The translations under genes and the position numbers were made by a program. The notes below the pieces were generated by a model. That model was not told where the DNA came from, made no database searches, and was given only the letters and a program-made list of their open reading frames with translations. Shown in pieces: positions 10,005-21,334 of a stretch of DNA of 64,000 nt (within the stretch, counting starts at the first letter, position 1; each line of letters opens with the position of its first letter). The stretch spans positions 13,848,239 to 13,912,238 of the forward strand of contig CM046330.1 of NCBI GenBank assembly GCA_025403435.1, given 5' to 3'. The stretch is from Artocarpus heterophyllus (Eukaryota; Streptophyta; Magnoliopsida; Rosales; Moraceae).

Positions 10005-10915
10005 TAGGGCTGGTAAAGTCATGTTATGTGCTGTGTTCGTGTTAACACGATTACGCTAAACACAAACACGACACGATTACGCTAAACACGAACACGGCAC
10101 GATTAATAAACATATCTGAAATGTAAACATGAATACGGCACGCCACGTGTAACACGATACGATACGATTAACATAATTATTAAAAGTACCGTGATGGGTT
10201 GACATGATTAACACAATTATGGCACGTTTAATAACACATGTAACATGACACGATTAAAAAAAAAAGCTTACTATTTATTTTTTAAAATATATAAATTTTA
10301 TAATTTTTTGCTACATAATTTTTTTTAATTTCGTTGTATCTTCTACAAAACTAACAAAATTCATAAAATAAAGCTAAAATTAAAAGGCTTTAGATAATAG
10401 TGTAAAAAAAAATATAATAATATTTAATTATTAAATATTTTATACTAAATTTTTTCTCCAATCTGTTAAACATCCCAAGCTTTAAGAGAGCTCAAATTGG
10501 AGAACCATTTTAAAGCCATATGGCTTTATTGGCAACGCGCAATAACAAAGGAAACTGAGTCCTTATATAGGGTAGAGTTGAGAGAGAATTCAGGTTTCCT
10601 TTTGATGTGGGACTGTGAAAGTTTTAAAAAGTAAAACCATAATAAATAAAAAAGGCTATCTTTTGATATCAGATCCTTATTTAGCGTGCTGGTGGTAAGA
10701 GTAACAACACACCCCTTAGGTGCAATGTTTGAATCGCTGGACTTGCTTAAACGTGCTAGAAACGTGCATGTCACGTTGCAGCACGTTTATTTTCGTGTTA
10801 TTTATGCCAACCCATTTATGGTCCAATTATTATATGTGCGGTCCAATCCAAACTTGTTTATATCGTGTCGTTTTCGTATCGTGTTATTGTGTCATGTCCG
10901 AAATTACCGGCTCTA
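10005..10915. mobile_element. Non-autonomous hAT-like element
   Basis: A 911-bp insertion with 12-bp terminal inverted repeats, TAGGGCTGGTAA and its partner TAGAGCCGGTAA (two mismatches). The flanking 8-mers are CCTCCGTT on the left and TCTCCGTT on the right, an 8-bp target duplication with one mismatch, as expected of hAT elements. Both ends are rich in repeated ACACGA/CGTGTT words, a common sub-terminal pattern. There is no transposase frame. Confidence 0.8.
10684..10745 (+). other. tRNA-like sequence inside the hAT-like element
   Basis: GTGCTGGTGGTAAGAG resembles a tRNA-type A box and GTTTGAATC, about 35 bp later, resembles a B box. This could be a SINE head or an old tRNA-derived fragment. 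No SINE tail or target duplication was found. Confidence 0.25.
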
Positions 10916-11016
10916 TCTCCGTTAATAGGTGTTAAATATTTAATGAAACACAAATAAATGTTTTATTTCCTAATTTATTATTTTGTTTTACTTTAGGTCC
11001 TTATACAATAACTAAT

Positions 11017-11179
11017 AGAGTGTTAGTAAGCATGGTTAGAACAAACTTTTTGGTTACTAAATTGTATAAAGCTCTCACATGTTACAACAACAAAAAAAGT
11101 TGCTACAGTGTAAAGCTCTCACATGCTATAGTGTTTTGAATTAAAAAGTTTGTTCTAACCATGCTTGTCAAATACCCTA
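11017..11179. mobile_element. MITE, family A copy 3
   Basis: A hairpin-like element: the left end AGCATGGTTAGAACAAACTTTTT is mirrored by AAAAGTTTGTTCTAACCATGCTT on the right, flanking the family middle AAGCTCTCACATG. It is inserted in the long inverted-repeat element. Confidence 0.8.
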
Positions 11180-11699
11180 TAAGAGTTATTAGGGGCTAAA
11201 ACTTGAAAAATCTACGGTGTAAAATTAAATATAATGATTTTAATGCACATAAAAAAACAACTTTATCATAGTGTTAGTAAGATGAATTTTAATTTAAAAA
11301 AAGATAAGTTGAATTTTTAATACCAATATATAATATAAGTATTAAATTAGGACTAAATGTGAAATAAAGTAATAAATTAGGTACCAAAAGTAAAACAAAT
11401 TAATAAACTAAGAACCAAATTAAGATACTTTAAGAATATTTTGTCAAATATTTAAAACCAAACTGGCGAAGGGAGCAAATTTAAAACAAAGTCAATATTA
11501 AGAGCCCATATACGACTTTTAAAATGCAAAGGACTAAACCGAAATAAGATTAAACCACATAAACCGTTTGTGAAATTATAAATAATAATTCATTTATCTA
11601 TTTTTTTGGAAAAAAAATTACACAGAACTAACGACGTGCCGAGAGTGAGGCGGGTAAACCAAAAATAAAAATAAAACCTGAAAACGCAAAGACAATTTG

Positions 11700-11960
11700 A
11701 CACCTTGAAGAAAAATCACAACATCATTTCCCTCCTCAAAGCAACTCTTTCAATCTCTTCCTTTCTCTCTCTCTCTGTCTCTCTTTGGAGTTTCTGTCCA
11801 TTGTGGCCCCACCATCATCTCCATTACTTTCACTCACTCTGTCGTTTTCCCTTCCTTCCCACTCTCTCTGTCTTTGAAACCCACGAAAACTCCCCCAACA
11901 CTCACTGCTCTTCTTCTCTCTCCACATGCTCCGGTGAGGAAGAAAGCTCCGCCGTCTCCC
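11700..11960 (+). promoter_or_regulatory. Probable 5' leader of the ARK kinesin
   Basis: A CT-rich stretch (TTTCTCTCTCTCTCTGTCTC near 11760) lies just before the start codon, as in many plant 5' leaders and core promoters. The transcription start is not identifiable by eye. Confidence 0.4.
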
Positions 11961-14900
11961 ATGGCTTCCGGTGGTTCTAATCGGAACGGGAACGGTCACC
12001 GCGCCGGCATCAAGCTGGATCGCCCTGCTATCAACCTCAGAACGACGTCCTTCAAGGCCAAGCTCCCACCTTCTCCTCACTCCTCCTCCGGATCCGCCGT
12101 CCGCCGCAGCAAGGACGACGATGGAGGTTCGTTCTCTCTCTCTCCGATTTCACGTCTCTTACCTCAATGCCGCCTCCGTTTTGAAAAATATACGAGCTCC
12201 GACGAATTTTTTTCTTTTTTTAGATTTCGAATCTCTTTCTTGGCTAAGGTTAAGTGAAGTGTTGGGTGGATGGTGAAAATGGAAGTTAGTGAGAAATTGT
12301 GTATTGACTTGAATGAGGGACTTGCAATTGAATTTGTTCCCTTTTTTTTTTGTGTAATAGTACCTGGAAGAGTTCGAGTGGCCGTGAGATTGCGGCCGCG
12401 GAATGCGGAAGAGAGGGCGGCGGATGCTGATTTTGCCGATTGTGTTGAACTGCAGCCGGAGGTACTTTTCAGTTTCGTGGGCATTTTAGTTGTCGTTTGT
12501 GAAATTTGCATTTCTGAGTATTTATAGGTTTAAACTCAATAAACTCAATTACTCAAATTTAGATTCAAGAATTAAAATTTTTTTGAATATATGTTTGTTT
12601 TTCTTAAAATTTGAATCATTTGAGTATCAAGACTTTAAGTTTTTATTCTTATTTTTAAATTTTTGATACTTGTATATTTTTGTTACCGTAAAAATAAAAT
12701 TCTTTCTCTTATATTTAAAAAAAAAAAATCATAACTTATTCATTTGATATTCAATTGAGATGATTCTTTTTTCACTCTCTTTATAATAAAGAGAGGAATA
12801 AATCAAGATCTACATTGTATATTTTTTAAAATTATTAATATTAAGATTTTATTAAATTTATTAATAAATCAAAGACTATTTTCACTACCTCTCCAAACAT
12901 AAATTTTAATTTTATTTCATATTCAGATTAAAACTTAAATGTACATCCAAACGTCAATTTAAATAACAATTCAAATCACTAACTCAAATCCTAATTCAAA
13001 TCACTAACTCAAATCCTAATTCAAATCACACTAACTTAAATTAAATCATTAATTCGAATTTATTTACCAAACAGACCCTTATGTTATTTATGTCCTTTAG
13101 TTAAAGCTTGGTTTGTGGTCCATTATTGACTTTTGGCCCTTTTCTTTAGTACAGCTTAAACGGTTGAAACTTAGGAAAAATAATTGGGATTCAGACACCT
13201 ATGAATTCGATGAGGTGCTTACTGAATTCGCATCGCAGAAACGTGTCTACGAAGTTGTTGCCAAGCCTGTGGTGGAGGTGTATTACTTTTCTCTTTCTTC
13301 CATTACATTACTTGTGCATTACTGTTAGTAGTGAAATACTTTGGTTTTCTTCCTTGCTTATGTTGTACTCTATTTGCAAGTGACTATTTCCTATATGTCT
13401 TGGTGGCCAGTTTATACAGAGTTGATCTCATGTTAGACTTACTATCTTTTTGTTGATTTAGATTTGGATAAGGATTAACTGCTCTGCCGTTTGATTTTGT
13501 AGAGCGTTTTGGATGGTTATAATGGGACCGTTATGGCTTATGGTCAGACAGGCACAGGGAAAACATTTACGCTTGGACGATTAGGAGAGGAAGATACATC
13601 TGATCGGGGAATAATGGTCCGCTCAATGGAGGATATTTTAGCAAATATTTCTCCAGAGTTGGATTCAATCTCTGTCTCTTATTTGCAGGTATTTGGTTCT
13701 TATATCAAAGTTTTTCGCTCAATAATGTTTTCTTAATGGTTTTTGTTTCAGTTATATATGGTTGTTTAGTTTCGGGATCCTCTCTTTGGTCTATGATTTT
13801 TTTTTCATAAATGTGCTCTAATAGGTGCCTATTCAATATTCACAATATCAACGTTCTTTTTCAATGAAACATGTAGCTATATATGGAGACTCTTCAAGAC
13901 CTTCTTGATCCGTCAAATGATAATATTCCAATTGTGGAAGATCCACGAACTGGTGATGTTTCGGTACCTGCTGCTACCCATGTAGAAATCAGAAATCAAC
14001 AAAGTTTTCTCGAGTTGCTTAGATTGGGAGAATCACATCGTATCGCTGCAAACACAAAGTTGAATACTGAATCTTCTCGTAGTCATGCAATTCTGATGGT
14101 GAAATGATTATCTCTCTTTATTCTTCATTTTTGCTGATTGCATTAATTTATGTGGCATTGTTAGGATCTTTTGAGTTTTTGATATCTTTAGGTTCTTTAT
14201 AGTGCAGGTACATGTCAAAAGGTCTGTCACAGGAAGAGAAGATAATCTTTCAGGTGAAAATAGAGAGTCCTCTCATGCGATCAAACCTTTTAAGCCAGTA
14301 ATTCGAAAAAGCAAACTTGTTGTGGTGGATTTGGCTGGTTCAGAGCGTATTCAGAAGTCAGGTATATAACCATAGTTGCATCCGTTTTTTCTGCATGAGA
14401 TTTGTATGCAATTGTGTACATACTTTATTTACTTTTGTGTATCGTTCGTAATTTATGTATGCATGTCTCCTTGTAAGTATTCATGCATTTGATACCCCTA
14501 GTAACTTGGTCTAAAATGTTGTCATAGACGTGACTACTTACTACTGGTTCAATTTTTCATGCTAAATTTGCTAATATGGGCTGGATGGGGTTAAAGATTT
14601 TCCTATGTATAACAACCATTTACCCTATTGGTGAGGGTCTGATGTAGCTTTCTTATAGAATATAATATATTTTTAACCAGCTTGCTTGTCTTTGTATCTT
14701 AAATCCACTTGTTGTGGTAACTGGTTTACACTGTACCTTTGTTTTCTGCAGGAAGCGAGGGACATGTGTTGGAGGAAGCCAAGTCTATCAATCTCTCTCT
14801 TAGTGCCCTAGGGAAGTGCATAAATGCTCTTGCAGAGAATAACGCTCATGTTCCAGTTCGTGATTCAAAGTTGACGAGATTGCTTAGAGATTCATTTGGA

Positions 14901-17900
14901 GGTGAGATACCTCATGTTCATGTTAACTTTTCCTGACTAGAGTCCTTAAACTGTGACGTTTAATTCCCATTTGCATTTTTTAAGTCATTATTTTGCTATT
15001 TAATTAGTTAATGCAAAATACGCCTGATTTGCTACTTTTTTTTTTCCCTTATCCTTTCACAGGCTCAGCAAGGACTTCACTAGTTATCACTATTGGTCCA
15101 TCTCCCCGACATCGGGGGGAGACTACAAGTACCATACTTTTTGGTCAAAGGGTTAGTTCCTGTACAAAGTCAAATAAGAGGGCTTATGCATGTAATGTGC
15201 TTATTGCATTTTGCTGTAATTAGACGATGCTTTGAAATATTTTTCTCTCTTACAAGAGCATTCTGATTTAATGTTTGAATAACTTTAGCTGTAGCTGGAA
15301 ACGAACATTGAAAGTTCATACCACATGACTACTTAAGTCATCATGAATTATTGATTCTATTACTTTGACAGGCCATGAAGGTAGAAAATATGTTAAAGAT
15401 AAAGGAGGAATTTGATTACAAAAGTTTGTCTAGAAGGCTTGAAATAGAGTTGGACAAACATATTGCGGAAAATGAACGGCGACAAAAAGCTTTCGATGAT
15501 GAACTTGAAAGAATACACTTGGAGTCAGAAAACCGGATTGCTGAGGTTGAGCAGAACTTTGCAGACGCGTTAGAGGTTGGTTGAGTCATTCACACAAACG
15601 AGAGAAGTATCATAAAAGGAGTTATGAGTCTATGATTCTTTTTCTTGGTTCTTCAGTTTTTTTTTTATTGGAATTTTTTAAGTTTTCCATTTCTCTTTCT
15701 TTGTAGAAGGAGAGGTTAAAATGCCAGATGGACTACATGGAAGCAGTTAAGAAATTGGAGGAGAAGTTGGTGTTAAATGAACAGAAGCATGAATATGGTG
15801 GCATAGTTGATGGTAAATGCAACGGAGAGGTAGTCGCTTCTAAAATAATTTTGTGTGTTATGTTTGCTTTCTTGAAACATGATCGTAGTATCAGTTGTTA
15901 ACGTGCAGAAAAGCATTTTACGGATGTGGTTGTGAGATTTTTTGAGATCATTTTGTTTTGTTTATGCCTTAACTCTCATAAGATTTTATCCCTTGGCTTG
16001 TTTGGGGTTCCCTACTTAGTTTTCTGCAGTAATATATTTTGCAAAAGGAAATGCAGTGAACAAGTTAAAACTTACGCACTTTCAATTATTTAATGTTCTG
16101 ATCAGCATATTGGCTTTGATCTTTTTGGGATAATTGTTTCTTGGTAGAATGAAATTTTAATGGCTTTGGTTTGCTTTTGTAATACTATATAGAAGTTTAC
16201 TTTTCAAACTCTGAATCTGGGTCCTTCTTCTTCTTCGTCTTCTTCTTTTTTTACTTTTTTTTTTTTCTTTGGTTTGATTCCTTCCCTTAAAATGTAGGGA
16301 CCTGGTTATCCTGTTTCTGAGGACATTGCTGAGGTAAAAGAATTGCTCCAAAAGGAAATGAACCTAAGAAAGATGCTTGAAGAGGAGGTCAGAAATCTCA
16401 AAAGCCAATCAGGAAATTATACACTAATGGAGGTATGGTCTCTTAACGTTCTTTTTTCTTCTAGCCTTTGACAATTCTGAAGCATCAGAATAATAATCTA
16501 CAAGAGATTACTTGGAGGTTTAGGGAAGTGGAGATGGAGAGATTTTAAACCTTCGAAAGAGTCTGGAGGACGAGAGACACCAGAAGAAAAAACTTGAAGA
16601 AGAAATAATAGTCCTACGAAGTCAATTATTGCAATTGACGTTTGAAGCTGATCAGGTATTTACTTCAGAGAAATCATGTGTGCCTTGTGCCTATCAATAA
16701 CTTGTTTCGGGACCTTTTAACCAGTAATAACATGATCTAATTTTTATTTTAAACTAAGGAATATTTAAGCTTTTTTACTTTTCTGTTCCGTGGTAACGAG
16801 TTGAGCTGATAAAAGTTTGGAGCATGCGATGCAGTTCTCAGCTATACTACAAATTGTTGACGATTTCTACAAATCTTGTGTGAACTTAAACTGTAGCATA
16901 TATTTACTTTTCAAGATTGTACCCTCTTTGATTTATCAAACATTTGCAGATGAGAAAGTGTCTTGAAAGAGGTGTGCCTCGGAATGGATTCCATGGAATA
17001 GATTCTTCCATGTCTCCATTTAGGCATTTCCAGTCCAAAGATGTGCACAATGGAGATGCGACACTCTTTGAGCAAGGTTGTATAAATACGCTGTTAATAT
17101 AATTCTGAACCATTTTGGTTGATGGTCGTTTCTCATTTTGTTTCGAACAATTAATTTAACAGTTGGATTGCATAAGATCCTGTCACTGCTTGAGTCAGAC
17201 GATTTGAATGTTCGAATCCATGCTGTAAAAGTGATGGCCAATCTAGCAGCTGAAGGTGGGTTATACCTTTTTTTTTTAGTTGTCTCCTCTTATGTATTTT
17301 CAAACATGTTTTATTGCTAGCATCGTATTAAATTTCTGGCTTTGTTATTCTGCCCGTGAGAATAAATTTATGCCACTTGTAATAAGCAGAAACAAATCAG
17401 AAAAGAATCGTTGAAGCTGGTGGTCTCACTTCCTTGCTGATGCTTCTTAGAACCTTTGAAGATGAAACCATTCGTAGAGTTGCGGCTGGTGCAATTGCCA
17501 ATCTTGCAATGAATGGTAAGCTTGGTTGATAATGTCTCTAAGGTTGTAATGGCTTCTCTCATTTCTATTGCAAAAGATCCTGTCACTTCCTTTTTTTCCC
17601 CTCATGTGTTGCTTTTCTCTGGGATAACAGAAGCGAATCAAGAGCTTATTATGACTCAAGGGGGAATCAGTTTATTATCTATTACAGCAGCTGATGCTGA
17701 TGATCCGCAAACACTACGCATGGTTGCTGGAGCTATTGCTAATCTATGTGGCAATGGTATGTTCATTTTCTTTAGCGTCATATTTATATTTTACTTTTCA
17801 GCCTTTTTCTCACTGTTAACACCCCCGAACAAAAAAATAATAGATAAACTACAAACCAAGTTGAGGACTGAAGGTGGTATTAAGGCCTTGTTGGGAATCG

Positions 17901-18546
17901 TTAGATGTGGGCATTCTGACGTTCTTTCCCAAGTGGCGCGTGGAATTGCAAACTTTGCTAAATGCGAATCTCGAGCATCTAGTCAAGGTAAGCAGAGATG
18001 GAGACAGTTTTTCTACTAAAATGTCAAGTATTACAGTATCGTGATTTAACATGCTATGATTTTGTAGGGTTGAAAACTGGCAGATCTCTTTTGATAGAAG
18101 ATGGTACACTTCCTTGGATTGTACAAAATGCTAACAATGAGACAGCACCTATTCGGCGCCACATTGAGCTTGCACTATGTCATTTGGCACAACATGGTAT
18201 TTTTCATGACTCATTAGCATACAAAATTTAGATTCATTAAATAATCAGATAAATAAGAACATGAATTATGGATTGTTAAAAATGTACAAAATCCGTGTGT
18301 TTTAGTATAGAGAATGTCTTTTTAAGTTTTAGCCATTGATATCGTAAAATCTTATTCTTCATTATGTATTTTCCCCAAATTGCAGAAGTAAATGCCAAAG
18401 ACATGATTAATGGAGGCGCCCTTTGGGAACTAGTTCGGATTTCAAGAGACTGTTCACGAGAGGATATCAGAACACTTGCTCGCCGGATTTTGCATTCGAG
18501 CCCCACCTTCCGCGCTGAAATGCGACGATTACGAATAGAGTGTTGA
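11961..18546 (+). CDS. ARK: Armadillo-repeat kinesin (ARK family)
   Basis: The product is a plus-end kinesin motor with a C-terminal armadillo domain; in Arabidopsis this family promotes microtubule catastrophe and shapes root hairs. Nineteen exons join in phase to 896 residues, matching the usual 890-920: 11961-12126, 12361-12461, 13155-13277, 13503-13688, 13877-14098, 14208-14361, 14752-14901, 15063-15151, 15372-15575, 15707-15829, 16298-16432, 16524-16655, 16950-17076, 17163-17255, 17390-17515, 17631-17756, 17844-17987, 18068-18196, 18386-18546. All introns are GT-AG. The motor spans about residues 58-400, with P-loop GQTGTGKT at 144-151, switch I SSRSH at 258-262 and switch II DLAGSE at 307-312. 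Coiled coil covers about 400-600 and armadillo repeats about 636-885. The ATG chosen opens MASGG and avoids an upstream unspliced frame. ARK1, ARK2 and ARK3 orthology was not resolved. Confidence 0.95.
12520..13090. other. Long intron 2 of the ARK gene, possible transposon insertion
   Basis: Intron 2 (12462-13154) is the longest in the gene. It holds AT-rich sequence with a short repeated array of CAAATCACTAACTCAAATCC units near 12975-13040 and ends with TTACCAAACAGACCC, which looks like the terminus of a small DNA transposon. A matching left terminus was not found. Confidence 0.35.
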
Positions 18547-20168
18547 TTGATTAGTCCATTTACTTTCCCTCCATCGGAGAAATCGTGCAGATAGATATAA
18601 CTTTAGTGCTGTATAGGTTTGGTGCAGAAGCTATTAGTTATTCTTCATGCTAAATGAGGGCCAGAGTGACTATCTGAAGCAAATTTTGTGTGTAAATGAA
18701 GCCAGGGCTTCAGTTTATAATCCGTCGGTTTCTCGTTTGAGCAATTTTATTATTGTAGTAAAGTTACAAGAACTGCGAAAAGGTAATATTTATAGCTGCT
18801 TGAGGGCGAGCTATTTCTTTTGTTTACATTTTTATAGGTTGGCGCATTCAAGTAGTACGACTTTTTTTTTTTTTTGAATCAATGTTTTATTACTCAATTT
18901 AAATAAGCAATGAAGTGGTCTTAGTTTTCATCAAACGGCTAACACAACTCAAACTTACCAGGTCTTCTCCGTTGAAAAAGCCAAGCATTAAAATCTGCAA
19001 TTTTTTTAATCTGAATTTGCATTTTGTTTAAAGCTGCTAATTCTTGTGGGATTCAAAATTCTATTAAATTTTCAGATACCACTCCATCTAGAATCTGACT
19101 TCTAACCAGAAGACCCACGTACCCAGGACTTCGTCGGTGGTAATTTCAAATTTGAACATTGGAAAAAAAAAAAAAAAAACCACGCAGTGCTATTGTAGGA
19201 GTTAATTTTAACACCAACTATGACATATGTCCTACATCTGCATTTGTTTCCTAGCTAATGGTTTTACGTATGAATGAGAAATGTCAGAATTTATAAGATT
19301 ATTGGTGGTCTCGCCCGTCGTCAGAGGTCTCAAAAGAGCCATCGTGCTGTCGAGCGGAGTCAGCTTGCGCTGGAATAGCCCGAAGCCCAATCCCGCCGTC
19401 GCCGGAGTCACGCAAACCGCAAAGGAGCCATCGATCTCCCTAAGCGTGTGTCATCAGAGTCCGCCGTCGGTGGGGTTTTGAAGATCTCCAATGTTTGAGC
19501 ACGATAGACCGGGCAATATCGGTGAATGCACCGGAGGCAGTAGTGATCAGAGTTGGCCGTCACTGACAAGGGATTTTTTTTTTTTTTTTTGGTTGAGTCA
19601 GATTTGAGAAGAAAAAGGATAAGCTAGAATGTTTGCTATTTAAATTTTAAAATATTACATTATTTTTAATTTTTTAAAATACGTAATTTGCTTCAAAATG
19701 TGTAACAAATCTAACATCTTGTACAAATTTTTTGTTAAATAAGTTAAATTGAATGAGGATATTGACACTACTAATCTCTAAACTGTAAATATTATATACT
19801 ACTACTTGAACTTTTTATTTTTGACATGCAACTCCATGAATTTTTTTGACAATTTTTGTCCTTGACTAGAAAAGCAGAGGGATTTTATAATTTTTCAAAA
19901 GCACGTTAATTATTACAACATTATTATTATCAAATTATTTAAAAATTAAAAATTTACTTTCTTCAAGTTGCAAAGCTTAAAATTTATTGTTAGGATAAAT
20001 ATCCTATTTGATATAGGATTACATATTAAAGCACGAAATAAAAAAAAAAATCAAATACATCATTTTCACATTTTTGTGCTAAAATATAACTTTGACATCA
20101 GCAGTTTTACATTAGAGAAAGAGATTGTCAAATTACCAGGCCCAGTGCTATCTAATCTGCCTTGTTAT
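18547..20168. other. ARK 3' region and intergenic DNA
   Basis: The first 250-300 bp probably form the kinesin 3' untranslated region. After that there is no gene. A locally GC-richer block at about 19290-19570 with CGCCG-rich words is not explained. Confidence 0.5.
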
Positions 20169-20318
20169 AGGGTGTTTAGAAAGGTGGTGGGAACCATTTT
20201 TACTGTAGCATATGAAAGTTTTACACTATAGCATATTTTTTTATTGTTACTATAGCATGTGAGAGCTTTACATTGTGGTGGAAACTGAGTGGTTCCCTAC
20301 CACTGCCAAACACCCCCT
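20169..20318. mobile_element. MITE, family A copy 2
   Basis: A 150-bp element with inverted ends AGGGTGTTTAGAAAGGTGGTGGGAA and the complement of GGGGGTGTTTGGCAGTGG. The middle carries two ACTATAGCATRTG-like blocks. It is the copy closest to the one at 9182. Confidence 0.85.
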
Positions 20319-20558
20319 AATGTTTGTCCAGACATATATCTACGTAATTATGCGGAGACGAGGAAAAAAAAAAGGTGGTTTCATGTTCTTGGATAATTAG
20401 TTGGGTTAAGGAATTTAGACGCGTGACTTCGTCTTCGTTGTCTTGTTATTTGTGTTTTTGATGGGTGTACGGTTTTGTAATGTGACCATGGACAGAAACA
20501 GAGTCAAGGCCATAAGGAGCAAATTCTTAACTTCTTGAGAAAGTTTAAGAAATGTACC

Positions 20559-21329
20559 TGTAGAGGATCAATTCTACAATTAGATTTGTTTAGAGGGTCA
20601 ATGACAGCTTGCGAAAGCCAATTGTGTGCACGGGTTGAGTGGTCTCGAGTAAACCTAAAAGAAGAATATAAAGTAAAGTGCAATAAAATAAATACACGCG
20701 CAAATTTATAGTGGTTCGTGTTCGGAGTAGAGGCTATGCCCACTGTAGGTTATATTCTTGAGGTTTCACTATATCAAGAATAAGTACAATGATTGAGTGG
20801 AAAGAAATTGAGAGACAAGGAGAAGGGGTTTAGAGAGAAATTAGAGAGAAGAGATTAAATTAAGTCTGTTAGTTTCTTGATTCTCAGAGTGATTTCGTGT
20901 TGACTGAGAACATGGTAGCTTCTTTATTTGATTCTAGTTGACTTTTCCTTTGCTTGTTTTCTTATTTGACTTAGGTTGCTCCTTCTTCAAACTTGATTCG
21001 ATTCTTGCCTTTATTTGCAAATTTAGATGACTGGGGACATGATAGCTTCCTTATTTGATTCTAGTTGACTTTCCCTTTGTTCGTTTTCTTATTTGACTTA
21101 GGTTGCTCCCTCTCTAAACTTGGTTCGATTCTTGCCTTTATTTGCAAATTTAGCTGATTTGGTATTCATGGGATCTAAAAATAGTTCTTTCCTGATTTAT
21201 TTTCTCAGGTGGGTCTTCAGCCGACTCCTCTTCTCCAGTCAATTTAGCCAGTCAACGTCCTCCAATCGACATTTTTATCAGCTAACACGTTTATGGTGGA
21301 GATCAATATGTTATTTTTTATGCCCAACA
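20559..21329 (-). mobile_element. Solo LTR with near-perfect target duplication
   Basis: A 771-bp segment reads on the minus strand from TGTTGGGCAT (21329) to CCTCTACA (20559). It is flanked by GTACC at 20554-20558 and GTACT at 21330-21334, a 5-bp duplication with one mismatch. The CCACTATAAATTT near its minus-strand 3' end is common in copia LTRs. No internal region adjoins it, so it is a solo LTR left by recombination. It carries an internal 127-bp tandem duplication at 20911-21164. Confidence 0.8.
20911..21164 (-). repeat. 127-bp tandem duplication inside the solo LTR
   Basis: Two adjacent units, beginning CATGGTAGCTTC at 20911 and CATGATAGCTTC at 21038, share a long common body that includes TTATTTGACTTAGGTTGCTCC. 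They differ at about ten positions. Confidence 0.9.
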
Positions 21330-21334
21330 GTACT

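Larger units (their letters stand above)
9889..11579. mobile_element. Long inverted-repeat element, interrupted by nested insertions
   Basis: The left end starts TAATTTCACAAATGG and the right end, read in reverse, starts TAATTTCACAAACGG. Similarity continues inward through shared blocks such as TTTAGTCCTTGACATTTTAAAAG against TTTAGTCCTTTGCATTTTAAAAG and on past 150 bp. It is interrupted by a hAT-like element at 10005-10915 and a MITE at 11017-11179. Long terminal repeats without coding sequence fit an old Mutator-like or foldback element; no transposase remnant is seen and no target duplication could be read. Confidence 0.65.

Noticed and set aside
11736..12080. Minus-strand frame over kinesin exon 1 and leader
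   Set aside because: Antisense of the CT-rich leader; rich in Arg and Glu from GA repeats.
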